This document shows, piece after piece, positions 33,731 through 45,083 of a stretch of 51,282 nucleotides of DNA. The translations under genes and the position numbers were made by a program. Each line of letters opens with the position of its first letter. Position 1 is the first letter of the stretch. Origin of the DNA: Blattamonas nauphoetae. Its lineage: Eukaryota; Preaxostyla; Oxymonadida. Location: positions 1 to 51,282 of the forward strand of contig JARBJD010000437.1 in assembly GCA_033064195.1 (NCBI GenBank), read 5' to 3'. Under the pieces are notes generated by a model. The model did not search any database. It saw only the letters and a program-made list of their open reading frames with translations, and was not told the origin of the DNA.

Positions 33731-33938
33731 TGAAACAATCAACAAAAGTGAAACAGACCGATTTTCTTGAGAGACGCAAGAACGATGTCCTGGAGAAGAA
33801 AGAAGCATGAAGGGAAGGATAATGAATGGAATGAGCGAACTTTAATATCACGTTGAGACATGGTGACACAAAAACGACGATGGAGATCACGATATTCATC
33901 AACTTTCAAGTGGTTCAAAAATCCTTACCACCCCTCGC

Positions 33939-34538
33939 TTGCGAGATCTCACTGCGGCCGATCAAAACGTCCTGTACGACATCGGCTGGCTCACTCGATC
34001 AGCCATCGAACTTCCTGGTCCCGATAAGGTTCGTTCTCTCTCCACCATAGTCCACATTACCCCTCAATCAATCCGGGATGTGGTGTTTCATGAAGTAATA
34101 ATGCCAATGGAATCATCTCTCGTCCAGATGAATCGAAATCGTCATTTTTTGTCGTGGATCGATGAATGTGAAGCAACATTGGAGTTACTGGCCAATATTT
34201 TCGAAGTGAGTTCATTTCACCAACCAACACTGGACTTCATTTGTTCATCTCGCATTCCAATTGTCTTCCCGTCACTTCTCTCAAGAGTCGAACACCAACA
34301 CACCAATCGATCGGTCTTGTGGTTCATCACCAACAATATCGTCTCGTGGAAGTATGATGGAGCAAAAATTATGTGCAGAAAGAAGCGATTGCTGCAGACA
34401 CTGGAACAGGAGGGGTTTCACGAAAGAGTAGAACAACTCATATTTCACGACAACTCGACCGAAAATGGAAACACTATTCGGAGCCGCTCAATCGGAATGC
34501 TGGCTCAGTTGGGAATGAACTCTCCTGAACCCGAATAA
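33939..34538 (+). CDS. C-terminal fragment of an armadillo-like protein
   Basis: The frame reads RDLTAADQNVLYDIGWL, then ESSLVQMNRNRHFLSWID, LELLANIFEVSSFHQPTLDF and finally EQEGFHERVEQLIFHD to TAA. There is no in-frame ATG before about 34100, and a stop lies near 33861, so it is a 5'-truncated remnant or a terminal exon. The closing Glu-Glu-Gly-Phe segment is also seen in other helical repeat proteins of this type. The function is unknown. Confidence 0.45.
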   Translation: MRDLTAADQNVLYDIGWLTRSAIELPGPDKVRSLSTIVHITPQSIRDVVFHEVIMPMESSLVQMNRNRHFLSWIDECEATLELLANIFEVSSFHQPTLDFICSSRIPIVFPSLLSRVEHQHTNRSVLWFITNNIVSWKYDGAKIMCRKKRLLQTLEQEGFHERVEQLIFHDNSTENGNTIRSRSIGMLAQLGMNSPEPE

Positions 34539-34741
34539 ATCAGTCCTGCAAACTCAACTTTGATTCGAACTTTTCGTCTCTGATTCACCTCCATCTGCTC
34601 CAACTACACTGCCTGCTGATCATACATCCCGTCCCACTCTTTTTTCGTAAACAAACTGGTCACCTCGCTCTTCTCACCAATTCTGATGCTCTGTTTTTTT
34701 CAATCCGGTGTTTTGTGTGAAAAAAGATGACCCAAGACATA

Positions 34742-35064
34742 CAGGGTGAGCCAAAAGTAACCTTCATCCCACAATTGTGTTTTTATGTCATCTTTTCGAA
34801 AACAAACATCAAATAGAGATCGTTGTCGCTATACTGTTTGCTCACCACCTCATTCACTGATTTCTTTCTAATCAACTTCAGTGCAGTGTACGAATGAAGT
34901 CAGATCGTTCGCATGTCCCGATTTCTGACAAAAAACGAACGAGAATTCAGTTAAGCTTTAATGATCACTCTCTTCATATTTCACGTCTTGAAACTCTCTT
35001 TTTTAACTTTTGTCGAAAAAGGCTTTGATCGGCCCCTAGAGAAGGTTACTTTTGGCTCACCCTG
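34742..35064. mobile_element. Mariner-type MITE, intact, 323 bp
   Basis: Ends CAGGGTGAGCCAAAAGT and ACTTTTGGCTCACCCTG with TA on each side (34740-34741, 35065-35066). It is the inverted counterpart of the split copy at 11389-14098 and nearly identical to it. It is non-coding and non-autonomous; no mariner transposase is in the window. Confidence 0.92.
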
Positions 35065-35191
35065 TAACAGAACGGACGGAGACTGCTCGTCCAAGGAGTG
35101 ATATAGACACGATGTGATGACAAGTCAACAAATAAAACAGAGCTTACAGTGTCGAATATCGAATAACCACTTTCTCATTTTGAGAGGAGAT

Positions 35192-36051
35192 GGGTGATTC
35201 TAAATGAATTGTTACCCGCGTATTTTCTTCTGCCACACGAGCAGAAACTCTATGTAATTTTCAGAGCGCTCATATTCTCCTTCCTTCGACATGATTAAGG
35301 TATTTTCAGTTTTTCTGAGTCTTCATCCCATCTTTTTCTTCTGATTTCTTCTTTCAGCTATCCTTCTTCGCTCAAACTTGCACATTCCCCCAAAATTGTG
35401 CAAGTACCTCGTTCTTACACATCATTTGAAGCTGTAACCCATCGTTTGAACAGTATATATATTCTCATCTTCACTTTCCAGGTCATTCTTTCCAACAACT
35501 CAGATCCAACTACAACACTTGACATCTCAATGTTTTAGTGTGATTTCGAGTTTTTTCAACTCTTTTCCAACAGGTGTCTCATTCAGATCTGGTGATCCCG
35601 TTCTTCTCTTCTCACAGTGAACTCGCTTTTTTTGATCTGCCTCCCTCCTCTGTAGCAAACCATTAAACGTGTCGTTCCTTCACATCCATGTCACAAATAC
35701 GCCATTCCGACACACACAAGAAATTTCATAGAGATTCTCAATGATTGAAGCGAGATGGACAAGAGAGGATTTTCAAGGCTTTTTGGATGATAGATGTTTT
35801 CAATTCGCATTTCTCTCACAAATCCGCTTTTTTATGTCGTTTACCACCACCTCTTTGATTTCTGAAACGTTATGAAGAAATAAATGTGAAAAAATGACCT
35901 GATCAAAAAAGAGCTCAATCGAACGCGATCAAAGCAAAATCTACTAAATTTATCACTTTTCAGTCCTGAAAGCAGCTGAATGCTAATTGTGCAATTTTTG
36001 ATTTTTTGAGACGCACCATAGTGACAAGTAACATTTCATTTAGAATCACCC
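35192..36051. mobile_element. 860-bp MITE family, copy 2
   Basis: Ends GGGTGATTCTAAATGAA and complement, flanked by AGAT (35188-35191, 36052-36055). It is 860 bp, in the same orientation as copy 1 and clearly similar along its length (for example CATGATTAAGGT, CCAAAATTGTGCAAGTACCTCG, GATCTGCCTCCCTCCTCTG). It is inserted next to the minus-strand coding fragment at 36056-36406. Confidence 0.9.
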
Positions 36052-36055
36052 AGAT

Positions 36056-36406
36056 TCTTCTCGACATGAATTGTCCGAAATGTAACAACTGACCCAAAAG
36101 AGCGAATAATCTCAGAAACTGTCACAAGTTCGTCCAGCTTCTCTTTTCCCGCAAACAGAGCATGTTCGGAAAAAGAAAATGGAGCACACACACAATGCAG
36201 ACTTCCAACGAAGAACAGCACGTCAAGCACTGTCGCCGAGCCAGCAAACAGACCCATTACCGTTCGCATCGGCGTCTCAATCCACAATCGGAGAGGGGTC
36301 GGTGACGCTTCCAGTTGACAGTTGGGCGAGGTTGTGGTTGGCGAGAGACAGGCTGTGACATCAGCTACACATGAATCAAAGATGCTCAGTTTCATTTGTT
36401 GAGTGC
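36056..36406 (-). pseudogene. Unrecognised minus-strand coding fragment
   Basis: The minus strand is open as TQQMKLSIFDSCVADVTA, then LRLWIETPMRTVMGLFAG and EIIRSFGSVVTFRTIHVEK. It is bounded on one side by an inverted-repeat end (36407) and on the other by MITE copy 2. It may be the downstream part of the gene at 41491-42436, but I cannot prove the join. No known domain is seen. Confidence 0.35.
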
Positions 36407-36840
36407 TTTCCAACAAACCAGTGCTCATTAACAACTGAGACCGGTGACGTGGAAATATACAATGGGTGGCCTGCCCAAGACAAACAAAACAACGGAAAAT
36501 AAAGCTTTATCTGTTTCAAAAAGTATTCCCGACAAGGGACGCAAGGGTCACAGTGTCGGTTCTGCCCCTGTTTGGGTGGTTAATGAGCAAAAAAGAGAGA
36601 GATCACTGTCTCTGTCCAGAAAGAGCCTCAACGAGGGAGAGAAAACTGGACAAACATGAGAGGTCAAAAGTGACAAGTGAAATGGAAAAGCCAAAGGGCT
36701 GTGCTAGAGTCGTCTTCGCGACAAAACGAGAACGAGCCTCAGTTGTGTGGCAGCGTTCGCTGTTAATGAGCACTGGTTTGTTGGAAATGTCATCGCTACG
36801 CTCTGACACCCAACAAACCAGGGCTTCATTAACAACTGAG
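36407..36840. repeat. Inverted-repeat cluster, back-to-back element ends
   Basis: A perfect 26-bp inverted pair (starting TTTCCAACAAACCAG) lies at 36407-36432 and 36762-36787. Immediately after it, 36788-36840 is a 53-bp segment (TGTCATCGCTACGC... to ...AACAACTGAG) that recurs exactly, inverted, at 41438-41490. The first arm continues into ACCGGTGACGTGGAAATA, which is also present, inverted, at about 41405-41437. This looks like rearranged or nested ends of one element family. Confidence 0.75.
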
Positions 36841-37150
36841 TATTGAAAGGAGAAGAATGAGAATAAAAGAGAAAAGATATCTTTGTGTTCTTCTTCCTAG
36901 ATCTGGTCATCAGTTGATTTAGGCCGTGACCCGAATGGGCTGTCACCCAACTGATTGCGAGTTCTCTAACCAACTCAGCACTCTCTCCATTCTGTACTCC
37001 TGACTCTCCTTCCTCTTCCAATTCATGCCTGCTCTTCTTCCTTTAACAGTCACAACTCAAATCTCACTTCGCATCCATTCTCACTTCAAACCTAATCTCT
37101 CCCAAGTCAATTGCCGCTTTCCCTCCATCAAAGGTGGCCGCCGAGGTGAA

Positions 37151-38840
37151 AATGTTGGAGAAAGTGCAGAACATGCCCGAACTTAATCAGGTCTCTTTCT
37201 CCCAAGGATGACTCCTTGCACTCTCACTCAACTTCCACGACATTGGTTCGGGTCCGCATGCAATCTTTCTTCTGAAAGGATGTTCCTCGGCTCTGACACG
37301 CTTCTTCGTTTTTGATCTCATCCTCCTCCAAGTCAACTACAGCTTTCCCTCTTCCAAAGGTGGTCGTCGAGGTGAAAATGTTGGAGAAAGTGCGAACATG
37401 CCCGAACTTAATCAGGTCTCTTTCTCCCAAGGATGTCTCCTCGCACTCTCACTCAACTGCCACAACATTGTTTTGGGTTCGCAGACAACCTGTGATCTGA
37501 GAGGATGTTCTCCTGCCCTGACACACTACCTTGTACTTGATCTCAACCTCCCCCAAGTCAATTGCCGCTTTCCCTCCATCAAAGGTGGCCGCCGAGGTGA
37601 AAATGGGTGATTCTAAATGAAATGTTACAAAAGACTATGGTGCGTCTCAAAAAAAAATTTTTGTAGAATTAGCTGTCAGAGGTTTTCAGGACAGAAAAGT
37701 GCTAAATTTTGGAGATTTTGTTTTGATCGCGTTCGAGAGAGCCCTATTCTGATTGGGACTTTTTTTCACATTTATTTCCCCAAAACGTGCCAGAAAATCA
37801 ACCGATGGTGTAAAACGATATAAAAGAACGGAAATGTGAGAAAAAAGCGAATCGAAAGCACGAATCATTCAAAAAGTCTTGAAAAACATGGATTGACTTC
37901 CTCGCGTCAGAGAGGCAATATTTTCATAAAGTAATCCGAATATGTCCATATGGTATGTTTGAGGCGAATTTGTGAATGGATATCATTTTTGAGGGTTACA
38001 ATAGAAGAGAGAGGAAGATCAGAATTCACAAGTCAATTGTTTGAGGGGAAGAACGTGATCACCAGATCTGAATGAGAAAGTTGAAGGAAAAGAGTTGGAA
38101 AACCTCAAAATTGCAATCAATCAATGAGATGTCAAGTTTCGTTGTTGGATCAAAGATGATGGAAACAAAGACTTGGAAAGCGAAGATGAGAATATATATA
38201 CTGTTCAAGCGATGGTTTTCCGCTTCAAAGTTTGTGTTAAAACGAGATACTTGAACAGGTTTGGAGGTATAGACAAGTCTGGGTGAAAAATGTCGACTGA
38301 ATGCAGAAATCAGATGCAAAAGAATGTATGAAGAGTCAGAAGGACAAAAAACACCTTCATCATGTCGAGGGGAGGAGAATATGAGTGCTCTGAAAATTGC
38401 AGAGAGTTTCTGCACGTCTGGCAGAAGAAAATACGCGGGTAACAATTCATTTAGAATCACCCAAATGTTGGAGAAAGTGCAGAACATACCCGAACTTAAT
38501 CAGGTCTCTTTCTCCCAAGGATGACTCCTTGCACTCTCACTCAACTTCCACGACATTGGTTCGGGTCCGCATGCAATCTTTCTTCTGAAAGGATGTTCCT
38601 CGGCTCTGACACGCTTCTTCGTTTTTGATCTCATCCTCCTCCAAGTCAACTACAGCTTTCCCTCTTCCAAAGGTGGTCGTCGAGGTGAAAATGTTGGAGA
38701 AAGTGCGAACATGCCCGAACTTAATCAGGTCTCTTTCTCCCAAGGATGTCTCCTCGCACTCTCACTCAACTGCCACAACATTGTTTTGGGTTCGCAGACA
38801 ACCTGTGATCTGAGAGGATGTTCTCCTGCCCTGACACTCT
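37151..38840. repeat. Tandem array of about 228-bp units, dimeric order, with MITE copy 3 inserted
   Basis: Units begin AAATGTTGGAGAAAGTGC at about 37150, 37378, 38463 and 38691. Units 1 and 3 match almost base for base, and units 2 and 4 likewise: 37151-37524 equals 38464-38837 except for one base I noticed. So the array is a repeated dimer. A partial unit lies upstream (about 37105-37150). Both strands have short open frames (for example MPELNQVSFSQG plus strand) but they contain stops between units. Confidence 0.85.
37605..38462. mobile_element. 860-bp MITE family, copy 3 (inverted)
   Basis: Ends GGGTGATTCTAAATGAA and complement, flanked by AAAT (37601-37604, 38463-38466). It is 858 bp, opposite in orientation to copies 1 and 2 and more diverged. 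It split the tandem array exactly between two units. Confidence 0.88.
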
Positions 38841-41437
38841 TCGATCCAGCACTCTTTTCCGGCTCACTATACAACAGATTTGTCGTCCTGCTCCAAATAT
38901 ATGCGACAGTCCCTGACAATCGAGTAGTTCCCACGAGTCTTCTCGTTTTCCCCCAACTTCCGCAACATCGCTTCAGTTCCGCCAGCCGTCGTGGTCAAGA
39001 TGGGAGCTTGTTAACGTCCTGCTGCTCTCCCCAGCAGTTCCCAATTTCTGTCGCTTTGAACGGCACAATCTCTCGGGACAGTCTTTGCATCATAGTCCAC
39101 GTTCTTTCTGGCTCGATGAAAGTGGACCAATCGTTTTTTGGGGGGAGTATGAGACTACAATGGAAGAACAGATCTGGCTTCATGTACAACTCTCTTCTCG
39201 TGGAGTGGAAGATCTGGCTTCCTTTGCAACTCCCTTCTCGTGGATGACTACATCGTCTCCACAAAACGTACTGCATCGTAACCGGTGAGTAACGCATTCA
39301 TGGCTGCCACTCTGTCTTGCTCCCTGTATCCGGCGAGTTGATCTTGAGTATCTTGGAGCGCTCACACAGACCCGTTTCGTTGCTGACATTCGACTCAACT
39401 CCAATCGTCTCTGTCAAAACTGATTCCTGACACTCCATTCGGTGACGCTGGTACAGTCACTGATGGAGTTCGTAAGACACAATCAGAGTCAATGATGTGA
39501 GTCTCTTCCTGTGGATGTCATCCCAGGTAGAAAAGTTCGGCATCAGAAGCAGAATCGCTTCGATCTGTTTCTTTCGACCTCTATATTGGTCTTCTACAAT
39601 GTCCTCTCCGCGACTGGCCCCACTGATTACTGGCAGTGTGGTAGATTGTGCCTCAGTGGTGACGATACTCCTCAGAGAACCTTACTTGGTTCGTCAGTAT
39701 CGTCGGATGTCAAACCTGGCTTATGCTTGTTTCCGTGCGAAATCCCTCACTAACACGCTGAATGGGAGTTGCTGAGCACGTCTTGCCTTGATGTCATCCT
39801 GCGTGAACAATCCAGTCGAGATTTGAGTGGGAAAAGAGAGCAACGATCACTTCGTCAAAACTGATTGGGTTCATTTCAGCTTCGACTCCAAGTTGTGTTG
39901 AGGCACTCGGTGTTTTCAGAGATGCTCCTGGATAAAAAGTATGTTCTCCCAAATGGATGGTGAACACCGAAGACGTATGGATGGAGAGTTTACCCATCGA
40001 TTTTTGGGGACCACACTCTCCGAATTCCCCAGAGCTTGCCTCTGCTTGATGTTGATTGATGCGTTGAATACTTGATTGATTTCCGTCTTCCCACTGTCCG
40101 TTCTTTTTTTGGTAGTCTGTGCATATACTTCCAACTAGTATTGTGAGGACCGTCTGGAGTTCCTCGAACCTGGTTGTTGGAGTCTGGTTTCTCAACACTG
40201 AGTCATATATATCATCATTTGCACTTGGATTTCGGGATCTTTCCGTATAAATCATGTAAAAACGTGCCAGAGTTGAGTTGGTCATTCCTGATGAGCTGTG
40301 ACTCTAAATTTCCATATGGCGCGAGTTGTAATGTGATTCGAACTAGAGGTGATCGATAAACGGCTTAAGCAAGCAAAAGAAGAAGAGTCGGTGGGTGCTT
40401 GTCCTTCATAGATCATGTCCGCCAATGACCATGGCTTGCGAGTTGATAAGTGTGAAATAGCTCTCATAAGTAACGCAGGGGTTTGTTATGACCATGGTTG
40501 ACTGTTTGTACCGATATAGCACATTGGACAGACAAAGCCCTCATTCATCAGTTGGTTCGGAAATATTCCTTTCATCTCCTCCTTCTTCGGGAGATCATCT
40601 TTCCAAACAATCAGTTCCAAGATAAGCACAAGCAGTAATATCTTGAGTTCAAAATGTATTGCTACTGGGCTGATAGATGCTGCTCTTCAGGTTTGAGAAG
40701 CCTCCCGATGTATGGCTGAATGACCAGTAGTTAAGGAGGGGAAACAGGATTCCCTCCCCCGTTTAAAAAATTGTTGAAGACTTGACCTTGGCTATGGCGT
40801 TGTGTTGCTTCTTAGCGCGCATTAAGGCCGCAACGACCACATGGTCCTTGACATACGAGCTATCGTATGATGTTCTCAGTTGTCAAGACATATAAGAGTC
40901 TTAAGTCATAGAAATTGATTCTTCGCATGTATCTGGCCATAGTGTTGATGAGACTAGTTTGTCGTGGTGGATTCATGATGGCTGTTGAATTTGCTGGTAT
41001 CCCAAAATTTGGTCCAGTTTGGTGGCTCCAATCAGATCTTGCGTTGAACAGGAGACCATAAAGAGTACCCTCGTCGCAAAGAACTCCATATTTCTAACGT
41101 CAGATTTGCATTGATCTTTCGATTTGGTCGGTGGATTTCTTGTTGATTTGCCCACTATGCATAATTGGACGATGACTTGTCACTTCGGATCTGGGGATTG
41201 CTTCCTCCTAAACTGGAATTTGCAGATTTGTACGAGAACCTGTGTCCGAGAGAAGAGTTGAAAAGTGGTTCAAGTAATGAGTCATCGAGCAAGTCCAAGT
41301 TTGATTTGGGTGTTGTCAACCAATGTAGAAAGAGTTTCATGAATAGTAGTTTGTTAGTTTGCGACGAGGACATGTATGTATTGAGTTTTGTTTGATCTTT
41401 GGGTTGGCCACCCATTGTATATTTCCACGTCACCGGT
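38841..41437. other. Interior of candidate element E without a recognised gene
   Basis: The longest frames are 38995-39297, 39794-40285 and 41155-41433 on the minus strand and 38711-39247 on the plus strand. The 39794-40285 frame (163 codons, containing GKLSIHTSSVFTIHLGEHTF) is the most protein-like, but I recognise no domain. Two near-repeats of GGAAGATCTGGCTTC with CAACTC-CTTCTCGTGGA lie at 39165-39240. I see no RNA gene. Confidence 0.3.
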
Positions 41438-41490
41438 CTCAGTTGTTAATGAAGCCCTGGTTTGTTGGGTGTCAGAGCGTAGCGATGACA

Positions 41491-42436
41491 CTGTCAAGGA
41501 ATCTCGCGGTGTGAAGACAGGCTGTGTGAAACGAGTTGCTTCATACACACAGCCGACATTGAGAGATGTCGATGTGAGATCATCATCTTCGTCGTCGTCG
41601 CCGTTGTCACTGTCTTCTAGTGTGAAGAACGGTGAGTTCAGGAGAAGATGTGCGGGGAGGAGAGAGTGTGGAGGGAATGGAGGGGAACGATCAGGCTCGT
41701 CGGGAGGCACAGACCAGTCTCGCATGAACTCCGCAGTGGGTGGCCAGACAAGGACGAGAGGGCTGATCTGGTGTGTCCACGAGACGAACGCCTTTCTTGT
41801 CACGCCGATCGAGACAAGACGAGCGGGACTGTCCGGCAGAAGCGACTCCACTGCAGTCAGCCGGATCGGAAGAGACGGGAATTGGTTGTCAGCAACAATC
41901 GACTGGTTTGGGTTGAGGATGAGATGGTCACAATCTGTCATACTCCCTTAGAGTGCACACCAGACGTTGTGTTCTTCGAGGAACATGTGAGCATCTTCGT
42001 CTGACAGATTTGTCGGATCGGTGGACCAGCACACATTTCCGAGTTGGGGGAGTTGTTTGCGAAGAAGACGTTCGAGCGTGAGGAACGACGAGGAGAGAGG
42101 AAGAGAGATCGAGATGTGCAGGCATTGCAGTCATGGACAAAAGTTTTCGGTTTTCCTGTCCAGAAACACTGAGTGGTGAGATTTCGTTTTTGTTTAGTCG
42201 GACACTTCATCATCCTAAAAGAACATTGTGGCGAGAAAACCAGAGCGAACGGTTGTTTCGTAGTGGAGATACAGAGGAACGAAGAGTCTGAAAAAAAGTG
42301 ACAGAAATATGTGCTCAACCACAATCGACCATTTTCACACAGTGAGAGGTTGTGAAGAGATGAGATCATTTTGCCGAAATAAACGAGATCCTCCGACTCT
42401 TCCGCAAGAAAAGCGAACATTCGCAAAAACTTCGAC
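41491..42436 (-). pseudogene. Unrecognised minus-strand gene, middle part
   Basis: Reading down the minus strand from the edge of hAT-2, VFANVRFSCGRVGGSRLF runs to ISSQPLT. A GT-AG intron (42340-42288, 53 nt) is plausible there. Further open frame covers RLTAVESLLPDSPARLV, FVSWTHQISPLVLVWPP and an acidic run DNGDDDEDDD to about 41500. The frame upstream of 42436 continues beyond hAT-2 at 46501 (see that entry). No family is recognised. At the other side it stops at the 53-bp inverted arm. Confidence 0.45.
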
Positions 42437-42773
42437 TAGGCATGGGCACCAGTCACCTGACTCAACTTTTAAGGACTGACTCGATTTGGCCCATGATTGA
42501 GTGAATAAAGGTGTGGATTTGTGACAAGATCGGTTCAGTAGATGTTTGAGCACATAATGTACTCTTTTCATACTTTTGAAAGGAAATCCGACAAATCGTT
42601 GAGTGAGGAATTCGAAATGATCAAAATTATGCCTCATGGGCGAGTCACAACGATCGAGTCTCCAGACAACAACCCTGACATATTCATGGAAAATATGCAA
42701 ATGAAAACAGGAGATCGAGTGAAATTTTGAGAGAAAACTTCCTTGACTGATGAATGAGAAAGGAAAGTGAATC

Positions 42774-43900
42774 TTGGTGGTTATTGTGAATGTGACGAAA
42801 ATACAGAAATCTACAGTCTGTTCTCCGCCTTCCTTCGTTTGTCCTTCTCCTTCCTTCGCTCTCTCCTCCCTCTCCTTCTTCTCAGTGAATGTCTCATTCG
42901 ACGTCTTTCTGAGTCCTACGCATCTCCACTTCGTCTCGAAGGACGACGAGGACGAAGAAGAGAATCGCCCGTCTCTGCTCTTTTCTCCTCGCTCTTCTTC
43001 GTCTCAATCATTCGGAGACACGCTCACCTCGTCCCATCGCTCCCTCCTCTCTCCTCGTTCGGAAACTCACATTCGAGTCGGTCGCAGGAGTCGACTCGCT
43101 CACGACGATTCCGACGACGAACAGGATGACTGAAAGACAGTTCAAAGTACCGATGCCACGAAGAAGGAAGAGGCCAGACAAAGGCCGATGCTGGGCTGGC
43201 TGAAACACACGAAGACAGTGGATAGCAGTCTGATTGGGCCTGACTCGTTCCGAGCGGTGATGATGCAGTGGCTGAGGAACGCGAGGGACGAGAAAGAAGT
43301 AGCGGTTGTGTGGGAGTCGACGAGGGAGAGTGAGAGTGTTTGTGTTCACTCGTTCTTGTATTGTTCTTCTCTTCGATGATTCTGTTCTGTCTTGTGTCTC
43401 AGCCATGTACGCCGGTTCCGTTCCGAATTGTGGGGATGGTCGCTTCTTCCTCGCTCCGCCTTCCCATCCTCTCCTTCGCCACCCCCAACACTCCCCCCGC
43501 CTCTCCTTTCGACCTTCCTCCCGACCAGCCGACACAGCCCTCCCTCACCCAGCACGCCACACAACAGTATCCTTCCCAATCCGAGTCGCAGCTGCTGTTT
43601 GTGTTCAACCTGTATCGAGCGAGGGAGTTCGCTCGCGACGAAGACAGAATGGGGAGTTCTCAGCCACTCGACACTCCACCCGAAGGAGAGCGAGGAGACA
43701 CACCGAGCGAGAGGAAAGGGAATGCGAAGGTGACAGCGGACGAAGCGTTCGTGCTTCTGCAGAATCTGATCGGAATAGGGCATGATGTTTGCTTGTCTGC
43801 TTCTCATCTTTTCTCAGCAACTTCAACTGGACAGACTGATCTCTCGTTGGCCCAGCGTCTGAAATTAATACACACTCCAGATTGGAGTGTTCATCGGTGA
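42774..43900 (+). pseudogene. Unrecognised multi-exon gene fragment in hAT-2
   Basis: The first frame is acidic and Ser-rich (KDDEDEEENRPSLLFSPRSSSS, ending DDSDDEQDD at 43133). A second frame gives GPDSFRAVMMQWLRNARDEKEVAVVWEST. A likely GT-AG intron (about 43331-43402) leads into PCTPVPFRIVGMVASSS and then a Pro/Gln-rich stretch and FVNLYRA-like helix to TGA at 43900. No domain is recognised. Splice-like borders suggest capture from genomic DNA. Confidence 0.4.
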
Positions 43901-43950
43901 CCGAGTGTTGTTGAATGAGAGCCGTCCACGTTATTTCAGGTTCTTCGGTG

Positions 43951-44524
43951 TTAGTTGAGAGCATATCGCATTTGATAGTCTGTTATTCGCATAGGACATC
44001 GTGGGAAAGCAACGACCTCACCTAAAATCGGAGCATTCGTGATTGTAGCGAAGATATCGTTGAACACGTTCACCATCGTCGAAGAGGTGAGAATTGTGGA
44101 GTGTGCCTTGAGCGATGTGATCGAAGAGGGTTGGAGAACAGGTGGGCTTGGCGAATAAGGCAGAGGGACTGCGTGGTCGATATTAGCGAAGATGGAAAGT
44201 GAGATTTCCACAGAGGACGAACATGGACCAAATATTGGAGACAGACCAACAAACACGTTCTGTGGGACACACTTGGCCATGGTCAGGTGGGTGTCTGCGT
44301 GGACAAGTCCATCACTTCCAGGATCGGGGCGAGCGTTGATGATGATGTCGATTAGTGTCATCCTGCCCTATCAGCGACGAATTGGGTGAATTCCTTCCAA
44401 AGTCCAGGATAGAACTCTGAATCTTGATGCGTGATGATTCTAGAAGCGTAGCAATCGAGAAATCTGCATTGGCGAGGATCTCAACGTTGCTGAGTGATAG
44501 TAACGAAGTAACGACTTCAAGCAA
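43951..44524 (-). pseudogene. Armadillo-like gene fragment in hAT-2
   Basis: Minus-strand frames read LLEVVTSLLSLSNVEILANADFSIATLLESS (44524-44430) and, after a frame change near 44355, TLIDIIINARPDPGSDGL, then VFVGLSPIFGPCSSSVEISLSIFANIDHAVPLP to TAG at 43951. The helical Leu/Ser pattern resembles the armadillo-like genes at 28.8-34.5 kb. It runs opposite to the other cargo fragment, so hAT-2 holds at least two unrelated captures. Confidence 0.45.
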
Positions 44525-44684
44525 TGTTTCCGCCTCTTCAATCTGGCCTGAAATTTGAGTATCAGAGATTCCTTGGAGAGATCTTTATTTCTGAAGAGAC
44601 GATTGTTTGAGGGATGAAGGTCCGAAGGAAGCTCGTGAATGGGTGAAACCGAAGGAAGCTTAAGAATGAGGGATAAAACGAGAA

Positions 44685-45083
44685 TTGCTTGCAACGGGAC
44701 GAATATTACAACGTCAATCACCACAGCATCACTTTTGGACGATCGTGGGTTGTTGCGTCGAAAGGATCGTATTGAAGATGGCGAGAGTAACAGAAACGAC
44801 AGCCAAAGGATCAGGCTCATCGAATGGTCATCTCATTCGAGTCCTCATTTCGGTCAATTCACATCACATTCGGAGCCAAAACTGGGCAGGAATGTTGTCG
44901 GCCAATCTGCGACAGAAGTGGGACGAACACGGATTTAACAGGTTCAACGTGGAGCTGATGGTTTTGAAGCAAACAAACAAGATGCAATTCGGGCTGTTCT
45001 TGCTCATCCACAGGAGGAGATGCGCGTCAACTCGAAGACGAGATTCCCATCAACAACGCGGTGTGGATCACGGTGATCCATGA
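44685..45083 (+). CDS. Possible small protein or third cargo fragment in hAT-2
   Basis: A 132-codon plus-strand frame reads HLIRVLISVNSHHIRSQNWAG and NLRQKWDEHGFNRFNVEL. It overlaps the antisense of the armadillo-like fragment's upstream end. No family is recognised. It may be chance. Confidence 0.2.
   Translation: MLATGRILQRQSPQHHFWTIVGCCVERIVLKMARVTETTAKGSGSSNGHLIRVLISVNSHHIRSQNWAGMLSANLRQKWDEHGFNRFNVELMVLKQTNKMQFGLFLLIHRRRCASTRRRDSHQQRGVDHGDP

Larger units (their letters stand above)
36788..41490. mobile_element. Candidate 4.7-kb inverted-repeat element (E)
   Basis: A perfect 53-bp inverted repeat forms its outer arms (36788-36840, 41438-41490). I find no matching direct duplication outside the arms, so a simple insertion is unproven; the left side has been rearranged with a second set of arms at 36407-36787. 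The content is a 228-bp tandem array with MITE copy 3 (37151-38840) and about 2.6 kb without a recognisable gene. Confidence 0.45.
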
